Shown in pieces: positions 43,819 through 52,594 of a DNA stretch of 64,000 nt. This DNA comes from Lysinibacillus sp. B2A1. GTDB taxonomy: Bacteria > Bacillota > Bacilli > Bacillales_A > Planococcaceae. Location: the NCBI GenBank assembly GCA_002973635.1, contig CP027224.1, positions 2,552,501 through 2,616,500 of the forward strand, in the 5' to 3' direction. Made by a program: the position numbers and the translations under genes. The notes below the pieces were generated by a model. It worked only from the letters and a program-made list of their open reading frames with translations. It was not told the origin of the DNA and ran no database searches. Each line of letters starts with the position of its first letter. Position 1 is the first letter of the stretch.

Positions 43819-44073
43819 AAAGGAGACATTGTTCATTTAGGTAGTCTTCCTAAGCTATTACTGAAAAAGGAAAGTCATATCAAAGTGTATGCTCATCAAC
43901 CGTATAAACCTAAAATTCCAAGGAGAAGTACCTCTGAAAAAGATGGACATCTTGAGAACCCTCCTAGGGGCAAGTTGAATGAAACCTTAAAAGATGGGCA
44001 AGAATTACCGTATTGTGATGGAATTCATGTTGATTGCTGGGGTTTCAATGTACAGTATCAATGGAGTAGTTAA
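43819..44073 (+). pseudogene. C-terminal fragment of an unknown protein
   Basis: Open from 43819 without a start: KGDIVHLGSLPKLLLKKESH, then KPKIPRRSTSEKDGHLENPP, DGQELPYCDGIHVDCWGFNV and QYQWSS-stop. Coherent coding sequence but no ribosome binding site; family unknown. Confidence 0.4.
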
Positions 44074-44213
44074 TGAAGCTCAGCTTTCTTTAAAGAAATT
44101 CCTAGATTTCGATAAAGAATCTGGGATTTGTTACCACAGAGGTCTATCAAGGGAAATATTAAGGAACAAATTCAAAAATAATTTGATTTATTCAATTTTG
44201 GAGGTGTGGAAAA

Positions 44214-44624
44214 ATGGCTTTTCAATCAAAAAATATTTTTATTAATTTACCTGTAAAAGATTTAAATAAATCTATACAGTTTTTTCGGGAGTTAGGTTTT
44301 GAGTTCAACCAGCAATTCAGTGATGAGACTACAGCCTCTATGATTGTTAGCGAAAATATTTTTGCATTACTCATGATAGAAGACCGTTTCAAAGAATTTA
44401 CTAAAAAGGATATTACGGATACCTCAACTTCTGCAGAAGCGATTTTTTGTTTATCAGCTGAAAATCGGGAGCAAGTGGATATGCTAGTAAATCAAGCAAT
44501 GGCGTCTGGTGGAACATTCTATAGTGACCCTCAAGATCATGGATTCATGTATGGATGGGGTTTCCATGATTTAGATGGACATATCTGGGAAGTAGTTTAT
44601 ATGGATGAAAGTGCAATAAATTAG
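44214..44624 (+). CDS. VOC superfamily (glyoxalase-like) protein
   Basis: 136 residues of paired beta-alpha-beta-beta-beta modules: IFINLPVKDLNKSIQFFREL, then YSDPQDHGFMYGWGFHDLDG and HIWEVVYMDE. Most similar in style to glyoxalase/bleomycin-resistance proteins of the YodB/YaeR type. TTGGAGGTG precedes the ATG. Substrate unknown; it may act in resistance or small-molecule detoxification. Confidence 0.87.
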   Translation: MAFQSKNIFINLPVKDLNKSIQFFRELGFEFNQQFSDETTASMIVSENIFALLMIEDRFKEFTKKDITDTSTSAEAIFCLSAENREQVDMLVNQAMASGGTFYSDPQDHGFMYGWGFHDLDGHIWEVVYMDESAIN

Positions 44625-44870
44625 AAAAGAGCTCGGTATTTTTAAATCGACTAAATCTTGAGAGTTTTAAAAGGCAGCAGAGTAATATGGATTGAGGATT
44701 TTTAGGCTATCAGGATGAATTTCTAGAAACCTTCAAAACAAAAAGAAAGCGTTTAGGTCGTAATTAACGGTTAGGATATGCAAATCGAGGTATTATTAAG
44801 GCCAGTTTGCATCCTAACCATTTTCAGTTAAAAACAAGATGGTCTCAACAAATTTGATGACTTTGTATAT
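44625..44870. other. Intergenic with inverted repeat
   Basis: Contains the inverted repeat at 44769-44819 and no supported gene. Confidence 0.4.
44769..44819. repeat. Inverted repeat GGTTAGGAT...ATCCTAACC
   Basis: Arms GGTTAGGAT-(AT)-GCAAA and TTTGC-ATCCTAACC around a 21-base loop. No T run follows on either strand. Confidence 0.5.
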
Positions 44871-45152
44871 CTAATTTTTTGACTTAATATAAATAAATAT
44901 TTTTTTGCTATAGGTTAAAAACATATAGATTAGAAAGACATTGATAATAAAAAAGAGCATATGAAAATGAGTTTGTGTAAAAATAGTTGGTGTAAAGAAT
45001 GACCATGCTGATTGTATTTCTTGTTGCCCCTTATAGCTGACCCAACGAATTGGTCCTCCAAAATTATTAGATGGATAAGATACGAGAAATATAGAAAAGA
45101 TGGTTAAGCAAATACTAGTCCACAATAATTTCTCTTTACTGGTTATTTTCAT
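44871..45152 (-). CDS. Hypothetical membrane protein, 93 residues
   Basis: Two helices (~9-28 SICLTIFSIFLVSYP, ~66-86 FHMLFFIINVFLIYMFLTY) around an extracellular loop with many aromatic residues. AGGTG lies five bases before ATG 45152. Next on the strand is another small membrane protein. Function unknown. Confidence 0.6.
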   Translation of the reverse strand: MKITSKEKLLWTSICLTIFSIFLVSYPSNNFGGPIRWVSYKGQQEIQSAWSFFTPTIFTQTHFHMLFFIINVFLIYMFLTYSKKIFIYIKSKN

Positions 45153-45223
45153 TTTAACACCTAATTTCATATTATTTATTATTTGAATCTATTGGTGATG
45201 CTGAAAAAAGCAGGTGAGATTAA

Positions 45224-45412
45224 TTAATTCTCCTTCTCATCCTTCCGCCTTATATAAGATTTACAATAAACTGGTATTAGGACTATAATAGCAACTATTA
45301 AAATTAGTTTAAGTGTATATTGATTGGAAGGGTCTCTATTTTTGCCCATAAAGAGAAAACCAACCGTCAATCCAATAATAGTACTTAAGCTACTTGTTAG
45401 AATGTTTCTCAT
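45224..45412 (-). CDS. Small membrane protein, 62 residues
   Basis: Two helices (~3-23 and ~33-51) and a basic/acidic tail (RRKDEKEN). AGGAGG nine bases before the ATG. Function unknown. Confidence 0.65.
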   Translation of the reverse strand: MRNILTSSLSTIIGLTVGFLFMGKNRDPSNQYTLKLILIVAIIVLIPVYCKSYIRRKDEKEN

Positions 45413-45448
45413 TTATATACACCTCCTCTGTATTAATTGAAGGTCCTT

Positions 45449-45913
45449 TTAATTGATAATAGGTAACCTCGCATTTTTTACCCAATCCATAATAAAATTT
45501 TCTTGTCGAGGATTTAACTTAGAAGGTAGCTCATTTCTAGCAAAAAATTTATGTTCTCTGCATTCCTCTGATTCTTGTAATAATTCACCTTTAAAATCCA
45601 ATGCTTTAAAAATAATTTGAACACTATAAACTTTATCTTTATTTGGATATTCTACAAAGCAACCTTTACCAGAATAAATTCCAAAAAGCTCTAAATTATA
45701 AACCTCTAAACCAGTTTCCTCAAAAACTTCTCTAATAGCTGTTTGTTGAAATGTTTCACCTAATTCCATTAAGCCACCAGGTATACACCAATTATCTACG
45801 TCTAGTCGATGCTGTAGTAATATTTTATGATCCCTTTCAATAATGACACCACAGCCTATTGTCATTAATGTTTCATGTCCAATAAAATTCCTCATAAATT
45901 GTATATAATTCAT
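45449..45913 (-). CDS. Nudix hydrolase
   Basis: 154 residues. The Nudix box GGLMELGETFQQTAIREVFE-ETG is complete (G-x5-E-x7-RE-x2-EE-x-G). Nudix enzymes cleave nucleoside diphosphates linked to another moiety; the exact substrate cannot be read from sequence. GGAAGG precedes the ATG. It may share a transcript with the two small membrane genes downstream. Confidence 0.9.
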   Translation of the reverse strand: MNYIQFMRNFIGHETLMTIGCGVIIERDHKILLQHRLDVDNWCIPGGLMELGETFQQTAIREVFEETGLEVYNLELFGIYSGKGCFVEYPNKDKVYSVQIIFKALDFKGELLQESEECREHKFFARNELPSKLNPRQENFIMDWVKNARLPIIN

Positions 45914-46169
45914 AGTTATAAAACCTTCCCATAGTAAAATAATATAACAACTGTATCAAATTTCCTGTTTCATGTCATCGGAAGTCTCCTAAAAAGGATA
46001 AGGTATACGTTTTTAAATAAATTTTATTATCACAAAAAAGAACCTACTAACTTTTTGACTTAAAAAGTAGCAGATTCTATGATGCTTTCATTTACTAGAA
46101 GTGATTCGTTTATACAGATAAGCTTATTTTAGTATGCCAGTACTTATAATCGATGTTTGTACATGAATA
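45914..46169. other. Intergenic, weak hairpin only
   Basis: A weak CTACT / AGTAG hairpin near 46035-46070; no gene. Confidence 0.35.
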
Positions 46170-46785
46170 TCAATTTCTAGATTTTTTTAGAATTTTATCT
46201 GTTAATTCATTTGTCCATTGCCCATGATAATTCTTACGGAAATTTTCACTTAATCCGATTGGATCAATATTTTGTTCAATTGTTTTTTGAATAAAGTTTC
46301 GAATCTCTCGTTCAATTTGGTTACTAACATCTTTTTCAAGCTTTGATAATTTGGCTGGTGTATTTAAATTGTTCTCTCGTTTCCCTTTATATTCGCTTAG
46401 TGTTCCTTTGATAATGTTAATGCTGATATATACATCAGTGTAATGATAATTGTTAAGAAAAAACCGAAAAAGCGTAGAACTCGCAGTAATGATGCTGTTG
46501 TCCAACGATTATAATAGTCCTCAATTAAAATGAACATTTCAAAAAAGGATGTTGGGCATATAATGGCTGATTGACTATTATCCATATAAACAGCGATTCT
46601 TCCATCAATTAGATACTGACTAACACTATCTGGTCGGACAGTCATATAATATTGTGGAAAAGGTGACAAAGGGTTGTCCTCTATTAATTGTTTCAATATA
46701 GAGATATCAGTAATTGAAGGGTAATTAATATTGTTAATGCGATGTTTAAGATTTTCTAAATTCTTGTGATTAGGGAATTAAAGCC
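46170..46785 (-). pseudogene. Spore germination receptor remnant: gerA fragment fused to gerC end
   Basis: The 5' part (minus, 46440-46785) is GerA-type: NYPSITDISILKQLIEDNPL, SPFPQYYMTVRPDSV, DGRIAVYMDNSQSAIICPTS, then FGFFLTIIITLMYISAL. Within a few codons the frame passes into a Ger(x)C C-terminal end: NIIKGTLSEYKG, LSKLEKDVSNQIEREI, GLSENFRKNYHGQW. The rest of gerA, all of gerB and most of gerC are missing, so one deletion joined the two ends of a gerABC-type operon. Non-functional. Confidence 0.8.
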
Positions 46786-46853
46786 AACTAATTTTCGTTT
46801 GGTATAATACTAGAAGACAGGATAGTTTAGGAAGAATAGAGGTGAATAATAAA

Positions 46854-47606
46854 GTGGAGTATATTCAAATGACAAGCAATCAGATTGAACAGGAGCATAT
46901 ATGCTGTGCACTTGGCGCTAAGCAATACGAGCAAGCAGTAAAGGAAAAGAAAAAATGGTTAATGGACCGTATAAACGATGGGTTGGTTTTTTATCGATTA
47001 AATGAACGTGCGAAGGTTTTTATTGAATATTTACCTGCACAGCATGCTTGGGCTCCTATTGAGGCACCGAATTATATGTATATAAATTGTCTATGGGTTT
47101 CAGGTAAATATAAAAATCAGCATCATGCTAGACGACTACTCGAAAGGTGTATAGAGGATGCACAAGCGCAGGGAATGGATGGGATTGTCCATATCGTAGG
47201 AAAGAAAAAGCTTCCTTTTTTAAGTGATAAACGTTTTTTTGAGCATTTAGGATTTAAAATTGTAGATCATGCAGCACCTTATTTTGAGCTAGCTGTCTAT
47301 AAATTTAACGATGAGGCTATTGAGCCATCATTTAAATTACATACGAGCAATCTAAAATCTCATTATGATGGTATTAGCATATACTATACGGCTCAATGTC
47401 CCTTTGCTGTAGGTGTTATAAATGATTTAAGGGATACTGCTGAGAAAAATGGCATTTCCTTTCATGCTTACCAGCTAACCACAAAAGAAGAAGCACAGAA
47501 TGCTCCTATTATTTGGACAACCTTTGGATTATTTTATAAGGGGCAGTTCGTGACACATGAAATTATGAGTGTCAACAAATTTGAAAAGTTTTTAAAAACA
47601 TTATGA
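46854..47606 (+). CDS. YoaP-like GNAT acetyltransferase with C-terminal YoaP domain
   Basis: 250 residues. GNAT N-acetyltransferase fold over ~1-145 (YMYINCLWVSGKYKNQHHAR, RRLLERCIEDAQAQGMDGIV) and a YoaP domain over ~150-250, including the thioredoxin-like YTAQCPFAVGVINDLRD. The whole resembles B. subtilis YoaP. Substrate unknown. GTG 46854 lies eight bases after AGAGGTGA; GTG 46842 overlaps that site. Confidence 0.85.
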   Translation: MEYIQMTSNQIEQEHICCALGAKQYEQAVKEKKKWLMDRINDGLVFYRLNERAKVFIEYLPAQHAWAPIEAPNYMYINCLWVSGKYKNQHHARRLLERCIEDAQAQGMDGIVHIVGKKKLPFLSDKRFFEHLGFKIVDHAAPYFELAVYKFNDEAIEPSFKLHTSNLKSHYDGISIYYTAQCPFAVGVINDLRDTAEKNGISFHAYQLTTKEEAQNAPIIWTTFGLFYKGQFVTHEIMSVNKFEKFLKTL

Positions 47607-47614
47607 GTAAGTAT

Positions 47615-47776
47615 TTACGCCCTTTTCAAGAATAGTAATATCACAGCAAAAACACAAATACCTAACAAAAACCCGAGGCTAATTGACCAAGAAAAAAAAT
47701 CAAAAAAGATATATAAAAGAATTGTTGTAAACAAAAAGCCGAGAGCGATACCAGATAACTGTTTTTTGACATTCAT
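47615..47776 (-). CDS. Small two-helix membrane protein, 53 residues
   Basis: MNVKKQLSGIALGFLFTTIL begins helix 1; helix 2 is SLGFLLGICVFAVILLFLK. AGGAGA lies seven bases before the ATG. Convergent with the acetyltransferase gene. Function unknown. Confidence 0.65.
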   Translation of the reverse strand: MNVKKQLSGIALGFLFTTILLYIFFDFFSWSISLGFLLGICVFAVILLFLKRA

Positions 47777-47907
47777 TTCTATCTCTCCTAACATAATAAA
47801 AATTGCTCATAGTACTGTCTATATTATAGAGTATATCCATAATTTTGGGTAATTGGTAGAGAATGCGTTATATACATCCATATGTTTATAGGAAGGTGGT
47901 AATCATT

Positions 47908-48246
47908 TTGAAAATAAGCAAACAAAATGCAGAGCATTATAGTTGGGGAGAGTTATGTGATGGCTGGCATTTAGTTAAAAATAATGAGCTTAGCATTATT
48001 CATGAGCGTATGCCAGCTAAAACAGCAGAAATTAACCATTATCATCAACATGCACAACAATTTTTCTTTATGCTATCTGGCACCGCAATAATCGATATTG
48101 AGGGTGATTCTATTATTTTACAAAAAGGCGAAGGAATTGAAGTTCCACCGCTAACAGCGCATCAAATGCGAAATGATACAGGAGAGGATATAGAGTTTTT
48201 AGTTATTTCACAGCCTAATAGTAGAAGCGATCGTATTCCACTATAA
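47908..48246 (+). CDS. Cupin-domain protein
   Basis: 112 residues forming one cupin_2 barrel: INHYHQHAQQFFFMLSGTA (metal-binding HxH pattern) and the second motif region GEGIEVPPLTAHQM. Small single-domain cupins have varied roles. Start TTG 47908 has AGGAAGGTGG upstream; the ATG frame from 47863 has no such site. Confidence 0.82.
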   Translation: MKISKQNAEHYSWGELCDGWHLVKNNELSIIHERMPAKTAEINHYHQHAQQFFFMLSGTAIIDIEGDSIILQKGEGIEVPPLTAHQMRNDTGEDIEFLVISQPNSRSDRIPL

Positions 48247-48330
48247 GATGATGTTCATTCTTTTGCATGAGGTATTCACTTCCTGAGTCTATTATAGTAA
48301 ATGAGACAAAGGGTAGGGGAGATGCTTACA

Positions 48331-49148
48331 ATGAAAATTACTAGAATAAGGTTATACGCATATGATTTACATAAAATGAAGGATTATTATAGTACACAAT
48401 TAGGATTTACATTAATAAAAAATACAGATGCTTATTTTACTGTTGCCGTTGGTGAAAGTGAAATCACGTTTGAAAAAAATCCCTGTTTTTGTACAAAAGC
48501 AATATCATTTTGCTTTAAATATTCCACGTAATTTATTTCAACAGGCAAAAGGTTGGGTAAAAGAGCATGCGGAAATACTGTTTTCAACTGAAGAAGATGA
48601 AGTATATTTTGACACCTTGAAGGCCTTTTCCTGTTATTTTTATCTTCATTCAGTAGGTGTACAAACACCTACTGAATGAAGATAAAGCCTCCGGCGGATG
48701 TCACGGATTTTAAAAGGAATGAATTGTGCGGGCACAATTCAAAATCCGGACGCAATTACGCCAAGGCTAAATTGATGACCCAGAAGAAAATATTATAGAG
48801 CTTATTGCAAGACAGGAAGTAAATCCTAAAATAGATGCCATGTCTTTTTCGTCGGAGCATGTGCTAAGCATCGGTGAAATGAATATCACAACAGATACTA
48901 TTCATTTAGTAGCAAATACATTAAAAGAATATGGGATAATACCAATGAATAATAATGAAATCCGCGCTGATAGTCTTACGTTTATGGGAAATTATGAGGA
49001 CGGAGCAAATTTATTATTAGGACCAAGTGAACGTGTATGGTATTTTTCGAATAAAAAAGCAATAGTCAGTCCAATGGAGATAGAAATTAACAATCAACTA
49101 CAACTACGTATGAATGAGAAAGCTGAGTTTACAATTACGCGACTATAA
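48331..49148 (+). pseudogene. VOC-family gene broken by a frameshift and a mobile palindromic element
   Basis: MKITRIRLYAYDLHKMKDYY starts after GGGGAGATG. After FEKNP the frame shifts by one base in a CCC run (~48482) and continues VFVQKQYHFALNIPRN... to KAFSCYF. There the element at 48641-48770 is inserted. After it the sequence resumes IDDPEENIIELIARQEV and runs to a natural end at 49148. The intact protein would be ~225 residues, a two-module VOC protein. Confidence 0.85.
48641..48770 (+). mobile_element. ~130-bp palindromic non-autonomous element
   Basis: Starts with a 19-bp perfect hairpin, ATCTTCATTCAGTAGGTGT (48642-48660) and its complement (48665-48683). It then holds nested stems GGCG/CGCC, CGGATTTT/AAAATCCG and GAATTGTGC-gg-GCACAATTC (48693-48762). 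It lies inside the VOC gene, and the 50 bases at 48662-48711 recur at 34548-34597. Terminal hairpins without inverted-repeat ends or a clear target duplication resemble IS200/IS605-derived elements; that assignment is inferred. Confidence 0.75.
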
Positions 49149-49257
49149 AAACATTGTCTACTAGATTAGATAACAAAAGCACTTATATTTGAAGCGTGAT
49201 CCCAATGCCTAGATATGAGGTTATTTTATGAATAGTTGAATAAAGGAGTCCTATTTA

Positions 49258-50250
49258 TTGAAAGCAAAAAGTGTTAAATTGTATGAATTTGGAAATCCTC
49301 TGGAGGTTTTAAAGTTTGAAAATAAAACGATTAAGCCTGCACAAGCACAAGAAATTCTCGTTCGTATGCTAGCACGACCTATAAATCCATCTGATTTAAT
49401 ACCAATTTGGGGCAAGTATGCTCATCGAATTTCTTTACCTACTATTCCTGGTTATGAGGGAGTAGGAATAGTAGAGGATATAGGTCCATCTGTTTCTCAA
49501 AATCTTATCGGTAAACGTGTCTTACCTTTACGAGGAGATGGGACTTGGCAGGAGATTGTTCAAACAAGAGCAGAATTTGCTGTACCAATTCCAGATTCAA
49601 TAGATGATTTTACTGCAGCTCAAATGTATATTAACCCCATGACGGCTTGGGTTACTTGTGCAGAAGTACTAAAACTACGATCAAATGATGTTTTATTAGT
49701 GAATGCCTGTGGATCTGCTATCGGTCATATTTTTGCTCAGTTAGCAAAAATAATTGGTTTTCAGCTTATTGCGGTAACGAGAAATAATAGATATACAGAC
49801 GATTTACTTCAGCTTGGCGCTTCCTATGTCATAGATACCTCTATCACACCGCTCTATGAGACAGTGATGGAAATTACCAATGGCAGGGGTGCTGATGCTG
49901 CTATTGATTCCATTGGAGGAGTAGTTGGTAACGACCTTGCTTTCTGTGTAAAACCTGGAGGAGAATTTTTAGCAATTGGTCTATTATCAGGTGTACAAGT
50001 GAATTGGCAAAGTATTGTGAAGGAGGCTAATGTTAAGGCCAATATGTTTCATTTAAGACATTGGAATAAGCAAGTCTCGGTAGAAAGATGGCAAGATACA
50101 TTTCATCAATTAATAAGCTTAGTGAATAGTGGTATGTTAAAAATGATGGCAGTTGATTCTCATTATGATTTGTTAGATATCCAAAAAGCAATAAAGGTTG
50201 TGGAATCGTCCAAAACAACTAAAGGAAAGATTTTTCTAACAAGCTATTAA
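49258..50250 (+). CDS. MDR-family NAD(P)H-dependent reductase (zinc-free, enoyl reductase/quinone oxidoreductase type)
   Basis: 330 residues. GroES-like N-terminal domain (RPINPSDLIPIWG, PTIPGYEGVGIVEDIG) and Rossmann domain (VNACGSAIGHIFAQLAKIIG). No zinc-binding cysteine cluster is visible. The N-terminal IxPSD and GYEGVG pattern resembles mitochondrial-type 2-enoyl reductases (MECR). TTG start about ten bases after AAGGAG. Monocistronic, with a terminator at 50263. Confidence 0.87.
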   Translation: MKAKSVKLYEFGNPLEVLKFENKTIKPAQAQEILVRMLARPINPSDLIPIWGKYAHRISLPTIPGYEGVGIVEDIGPSVSQNLIGKRVLPLRGDGTWQEIVQTRAEFAVPIPDSIDDFTAAQMYINPMTAWVTCAEVLKLRSNDVLLVNACGSAIGHIFAQLAKIIGFQLIAVTRNNRYTDDLLQLGASYVIDTSITPLYETVMEITNGRGADAAIDSIGGVVGNDLAFCVKPGGEFLAIGLLSGVQVNWQSIVKEANVKANMFHLRHWNKQVSVERWQDTFHQLISLVNSGMLKMMAVDSHYDLLDIQKAIKVVESSKTTKGKIFLTSY

Positions 50251-50262
50251 AATCTTGAAAAG

Positions 50263-50297
50263 AAACGAAGGGCAAGTTGCTATACCCTTCGTTTTTT
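50263..50297 (+). terminator. Bidirectional terminator between reductase and cysteine synthase
   Basis: Stem AAACGAAGGG / CCCTTCGTTT, then TTTTATT. It serves both convergent genes. Confidence 0.8.
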
Positions 50298-50312
50298 ATT
50301 ATCAAGTATTTC

Positions 50313-51308
50313 TTAAAATAAATCCGTTGATAAATAACGAAGACCAGTATCAGGAAGGATGACCACTATCCTTTTTCCTTCGTTCTCAGGACGTTTTGCA
50401 AGAACTGTAGCAGCGAATAAGGCAGCACCTGATGAGGTACCTACTAAAAGACCATCTGATTTCGCTACTGTACGAGCGGCTTCATAGGCTTGAACAGTTT
50501 CTACTTCAAGCACTTCATCAATGATCTCTAAATGAACATTCGATGGAACGCGTGCCGCTTCAGCGTCAGAGAAGCGGTGAACACCCGTGATTTCAATAAT
50601 ATCTGGATTATCGACGGTTGCAATGGAGTTAATAGCTGGCTCTACACCTATAATTTGAATATTGGGATTTTTAGATTTTAAGAAGGCGCCTGCACCACTT
50701 ATTGTCCCACCTGTTCCTATTGAGGCTACAAAAATATCAATATCACCGTCCGTATCATCCCAAATCTCAGGACCTGTTGTTAGCTTATGAATGTTTGGGT
50801 TGGCCTCATTGTCAAGTTGATTGAGAAATACTACATTTTCCTCTCGATCAATGACGGTTTCTCTAAAAACTTTAATTGTTTCCACAAAATCACCATCTGT
50901 TTCCTCAAAGGCTGCTACCATTTCTGGAACATCAGAAAATGGCACTACCTCAGTTCCATATGCCTTCACAACCTTTGTACGCTCCTCACTTACCCCATCC
51001 TGCATGTAAATCCGCAGCTTATAACCTTTTGCGGCTGCAATTGCCGCTAAGCCAATACCAGTATTTCCACTTGTCGTTTCAATAATTGTTTTGTCCTTTG
51101 TTAAAACACCACGAGCTTCAGCATCCTCGATCATAGCTTTCGCAATACGATCCTTCACACTATTAGCTGGATTAAAGTATTCTAGTTTCACAATTATTTC
51201 GGCTTCTAGCTGTTGCTCTTTAACATATTGATTTAAGGCCAAAAGTGGAGTATGCCCAATTAACTCCGTAATGGATTGCTTTATTTTATTTGCAATTACT
51301 TGACCCAT
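50313..51308 (-). CDS. Cysteine synthase family protein (O-acetylserine sulfhydrylase)
   Basis: 331-residue fold-type II PLP enzyme joining sulfide to O-acetylserine. PLP lysine in NPANSVKDRIA, the substrate loop TTSGNTGIGLA, glycine loop ASIGTGGTISG, and SSGAALFAA near the end. ATG 51308 has AAGGAG eight bases upstream; the GTG nine bases earlier overlaps that site. CysK is the nearest model, but paralogs differ in substrate. Single gene with its own terminator. Confidence 0.9.
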   Translation of the reverse strand: MGQVIANKIKQSITELIGHTPLLALNQYVKEQQLEAEIIVKLEYFNPANSVKDRIAKAMIEDAEARGVLTKDKTIIETTSGNTGIGLAAIAAAKGYKLRIYMQDGVSEERTKVVKAYGTEVVPFSDVPEMVAAFEETDGDFVETIKVFRETVIDREENVVFLNQLDNEANPNIHKLTTGPEIWDDTDGDIDIFVASIGTGGTISGAGAFLKSKNPNIQIIGVEPAINSIATVDNPDIIEITGVHRFSDAEAARVPSNVHLEIIDEVLEVETVQAYEAARTVAKSDGLLVGTSSGAALFAATVLAKRPENEGKRIVVILPDTGLRYLSTDLF

Positions 51309-51609
51309 CCGATCCACTCCTTTTTACCTACTTAACAAACTTGAATTGTAGGAATTAAACGAATCTTATCATTTGAAACTTTTTTGAGCAATGATATTCC
51401 TAATAGAAAGATTTAAAAGGCTGATAGAAATAATTAATGTATTCGTAATATCAACTTTTTAATTATGCAAATTCATTTTTGAAAAATGTAGGTAGAATTT
51501 GGTGAAAATTCTCTCGCTGCTTAAAAATAAAATCCTCACATTGGTATTTTTGGAAAGCCCATAAATCAGTTATGATAAATATAGTTGATGTTTGCATGGG
51601 AGGAAAGAA
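51309..51609. other. Intergenic, promoters only expected
   Basis: Divergent spacer between the cysteine synthase and FNT genes. No S-box, T-box or clear repeat was seen. Confidence 0.4.
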
Positions 51610-52374
51610 ATGAAAGAGACAATATCTGAGATTTGTATAACTGCGGAAACAAAAATAACAATGATGAAGCAAAGACCTGTCAATTATTTATTGCAAGCAA
51701 TTTTAGGTGGTCTTTTTATCGGCTTTGGCATATTGCTTATTGTTACAATTGGTGGTTTGTTTGATCCTGCTGGTGTACCAAGTATGAAGGTTGTACAAGG
51801 TTTATCATTTGGCGTGGCGCTTAGTATGGTTATGATGGCTGGTGCAAATTTATTTACGGGGGATAATTTAGTTTTAACGATTAGTACATTATCCAAAAAA
51901 TCTACACCCCTAGAAATGATAGGTATTTGGACATTTAGCTACATAGGAAATTTTTGTGGCTCCCTATTAAGCGTTGGTTTATTTTTTTATGCAGGGCTTG
52001 CGGTGGGAGACACAGCTGCTTATATTGAGAAAATAGCGGCTGTTAAGATGAATGCTGGATTTATTGCACTTTTATGCCGAGGAATCTTGTGTAATCTGCT
52101 TGTCTGCTTAGCAGTATGGTGTGCCTATAAATTAAAAACAGAAATTGCGAAGTTAGTTATGATTTTTTGTTGTATTTTTCCATTTATTACGGCGGGTTTT
52201 GAGCATAGCATCGCCAATATGACATTATTTTGTCTTGCTCTTTTTATACCTCACGGTGAACTTGTATCGTTTGCGGGAGCCATAGCCAATTTAGTACCTG
52301 TCACAATTGGAAATATAATTGGTGGAGCAATTATTGGCATTATTTATTGGATAAATAGTAGAGAAAGATTTTAA
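51610..52374 (+). CDS. Formate/nitrite transporter family channel
   Basis: 254 residues with six membrane helices. FNT features: GGLFIGFGILLIVTIG, AGANLFTGDNLVLT, NAGFIALLCRGILCNLLVC and FEHSIANM (the central His). FNT proteins are pentameric channels for formate, nitrite or hydrosulfide. GGGAGG precedes ATG 51610. The divergent cysteine synthase makes hydrosulfide a possible substrate, by inference only. Confidence 0.88.
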   Translation: MKETISEICITAETKITMMKQRPVNYLLQAILGGLFIGFGILLIVTIGGLFDPAGVPSMKVVQGLSFGVALSMVMMAGANLFTGDNLVLTISTLSKKSTPLEMIGIWTFSYIGNFCGSLLSVGLFFYAGLAVGDTAAYIEKIAAVKMNAGFIALLCRGILCNLLVCLAVWCAYKLKTEIAKLVMIFCCIFPFITAGFEHSIANMTLFCLALFIPHGELVSFAGAIANLVPVTIGNIIGGAIIGIIYWINSRERF

Positions 52375-52594
52375 AATAATGAAATTTTAGAATGTCGTTT
52401 ATAAAAGTAGTAGAGAAGTCTATTATGATTCTATAGCTAGGACTCGTTCTTTTGATATTTTGACTTTAAAATAAATCCTAGATAGAATGGAAAGAAGAGT
52501 GGTATATGTAATACTACTTTCTTTTCCTACAATGATAACAATGCTGAGAAATTTATAGATAGAATGAAGAATGATAGAGAGGAGGAAGACAAAA

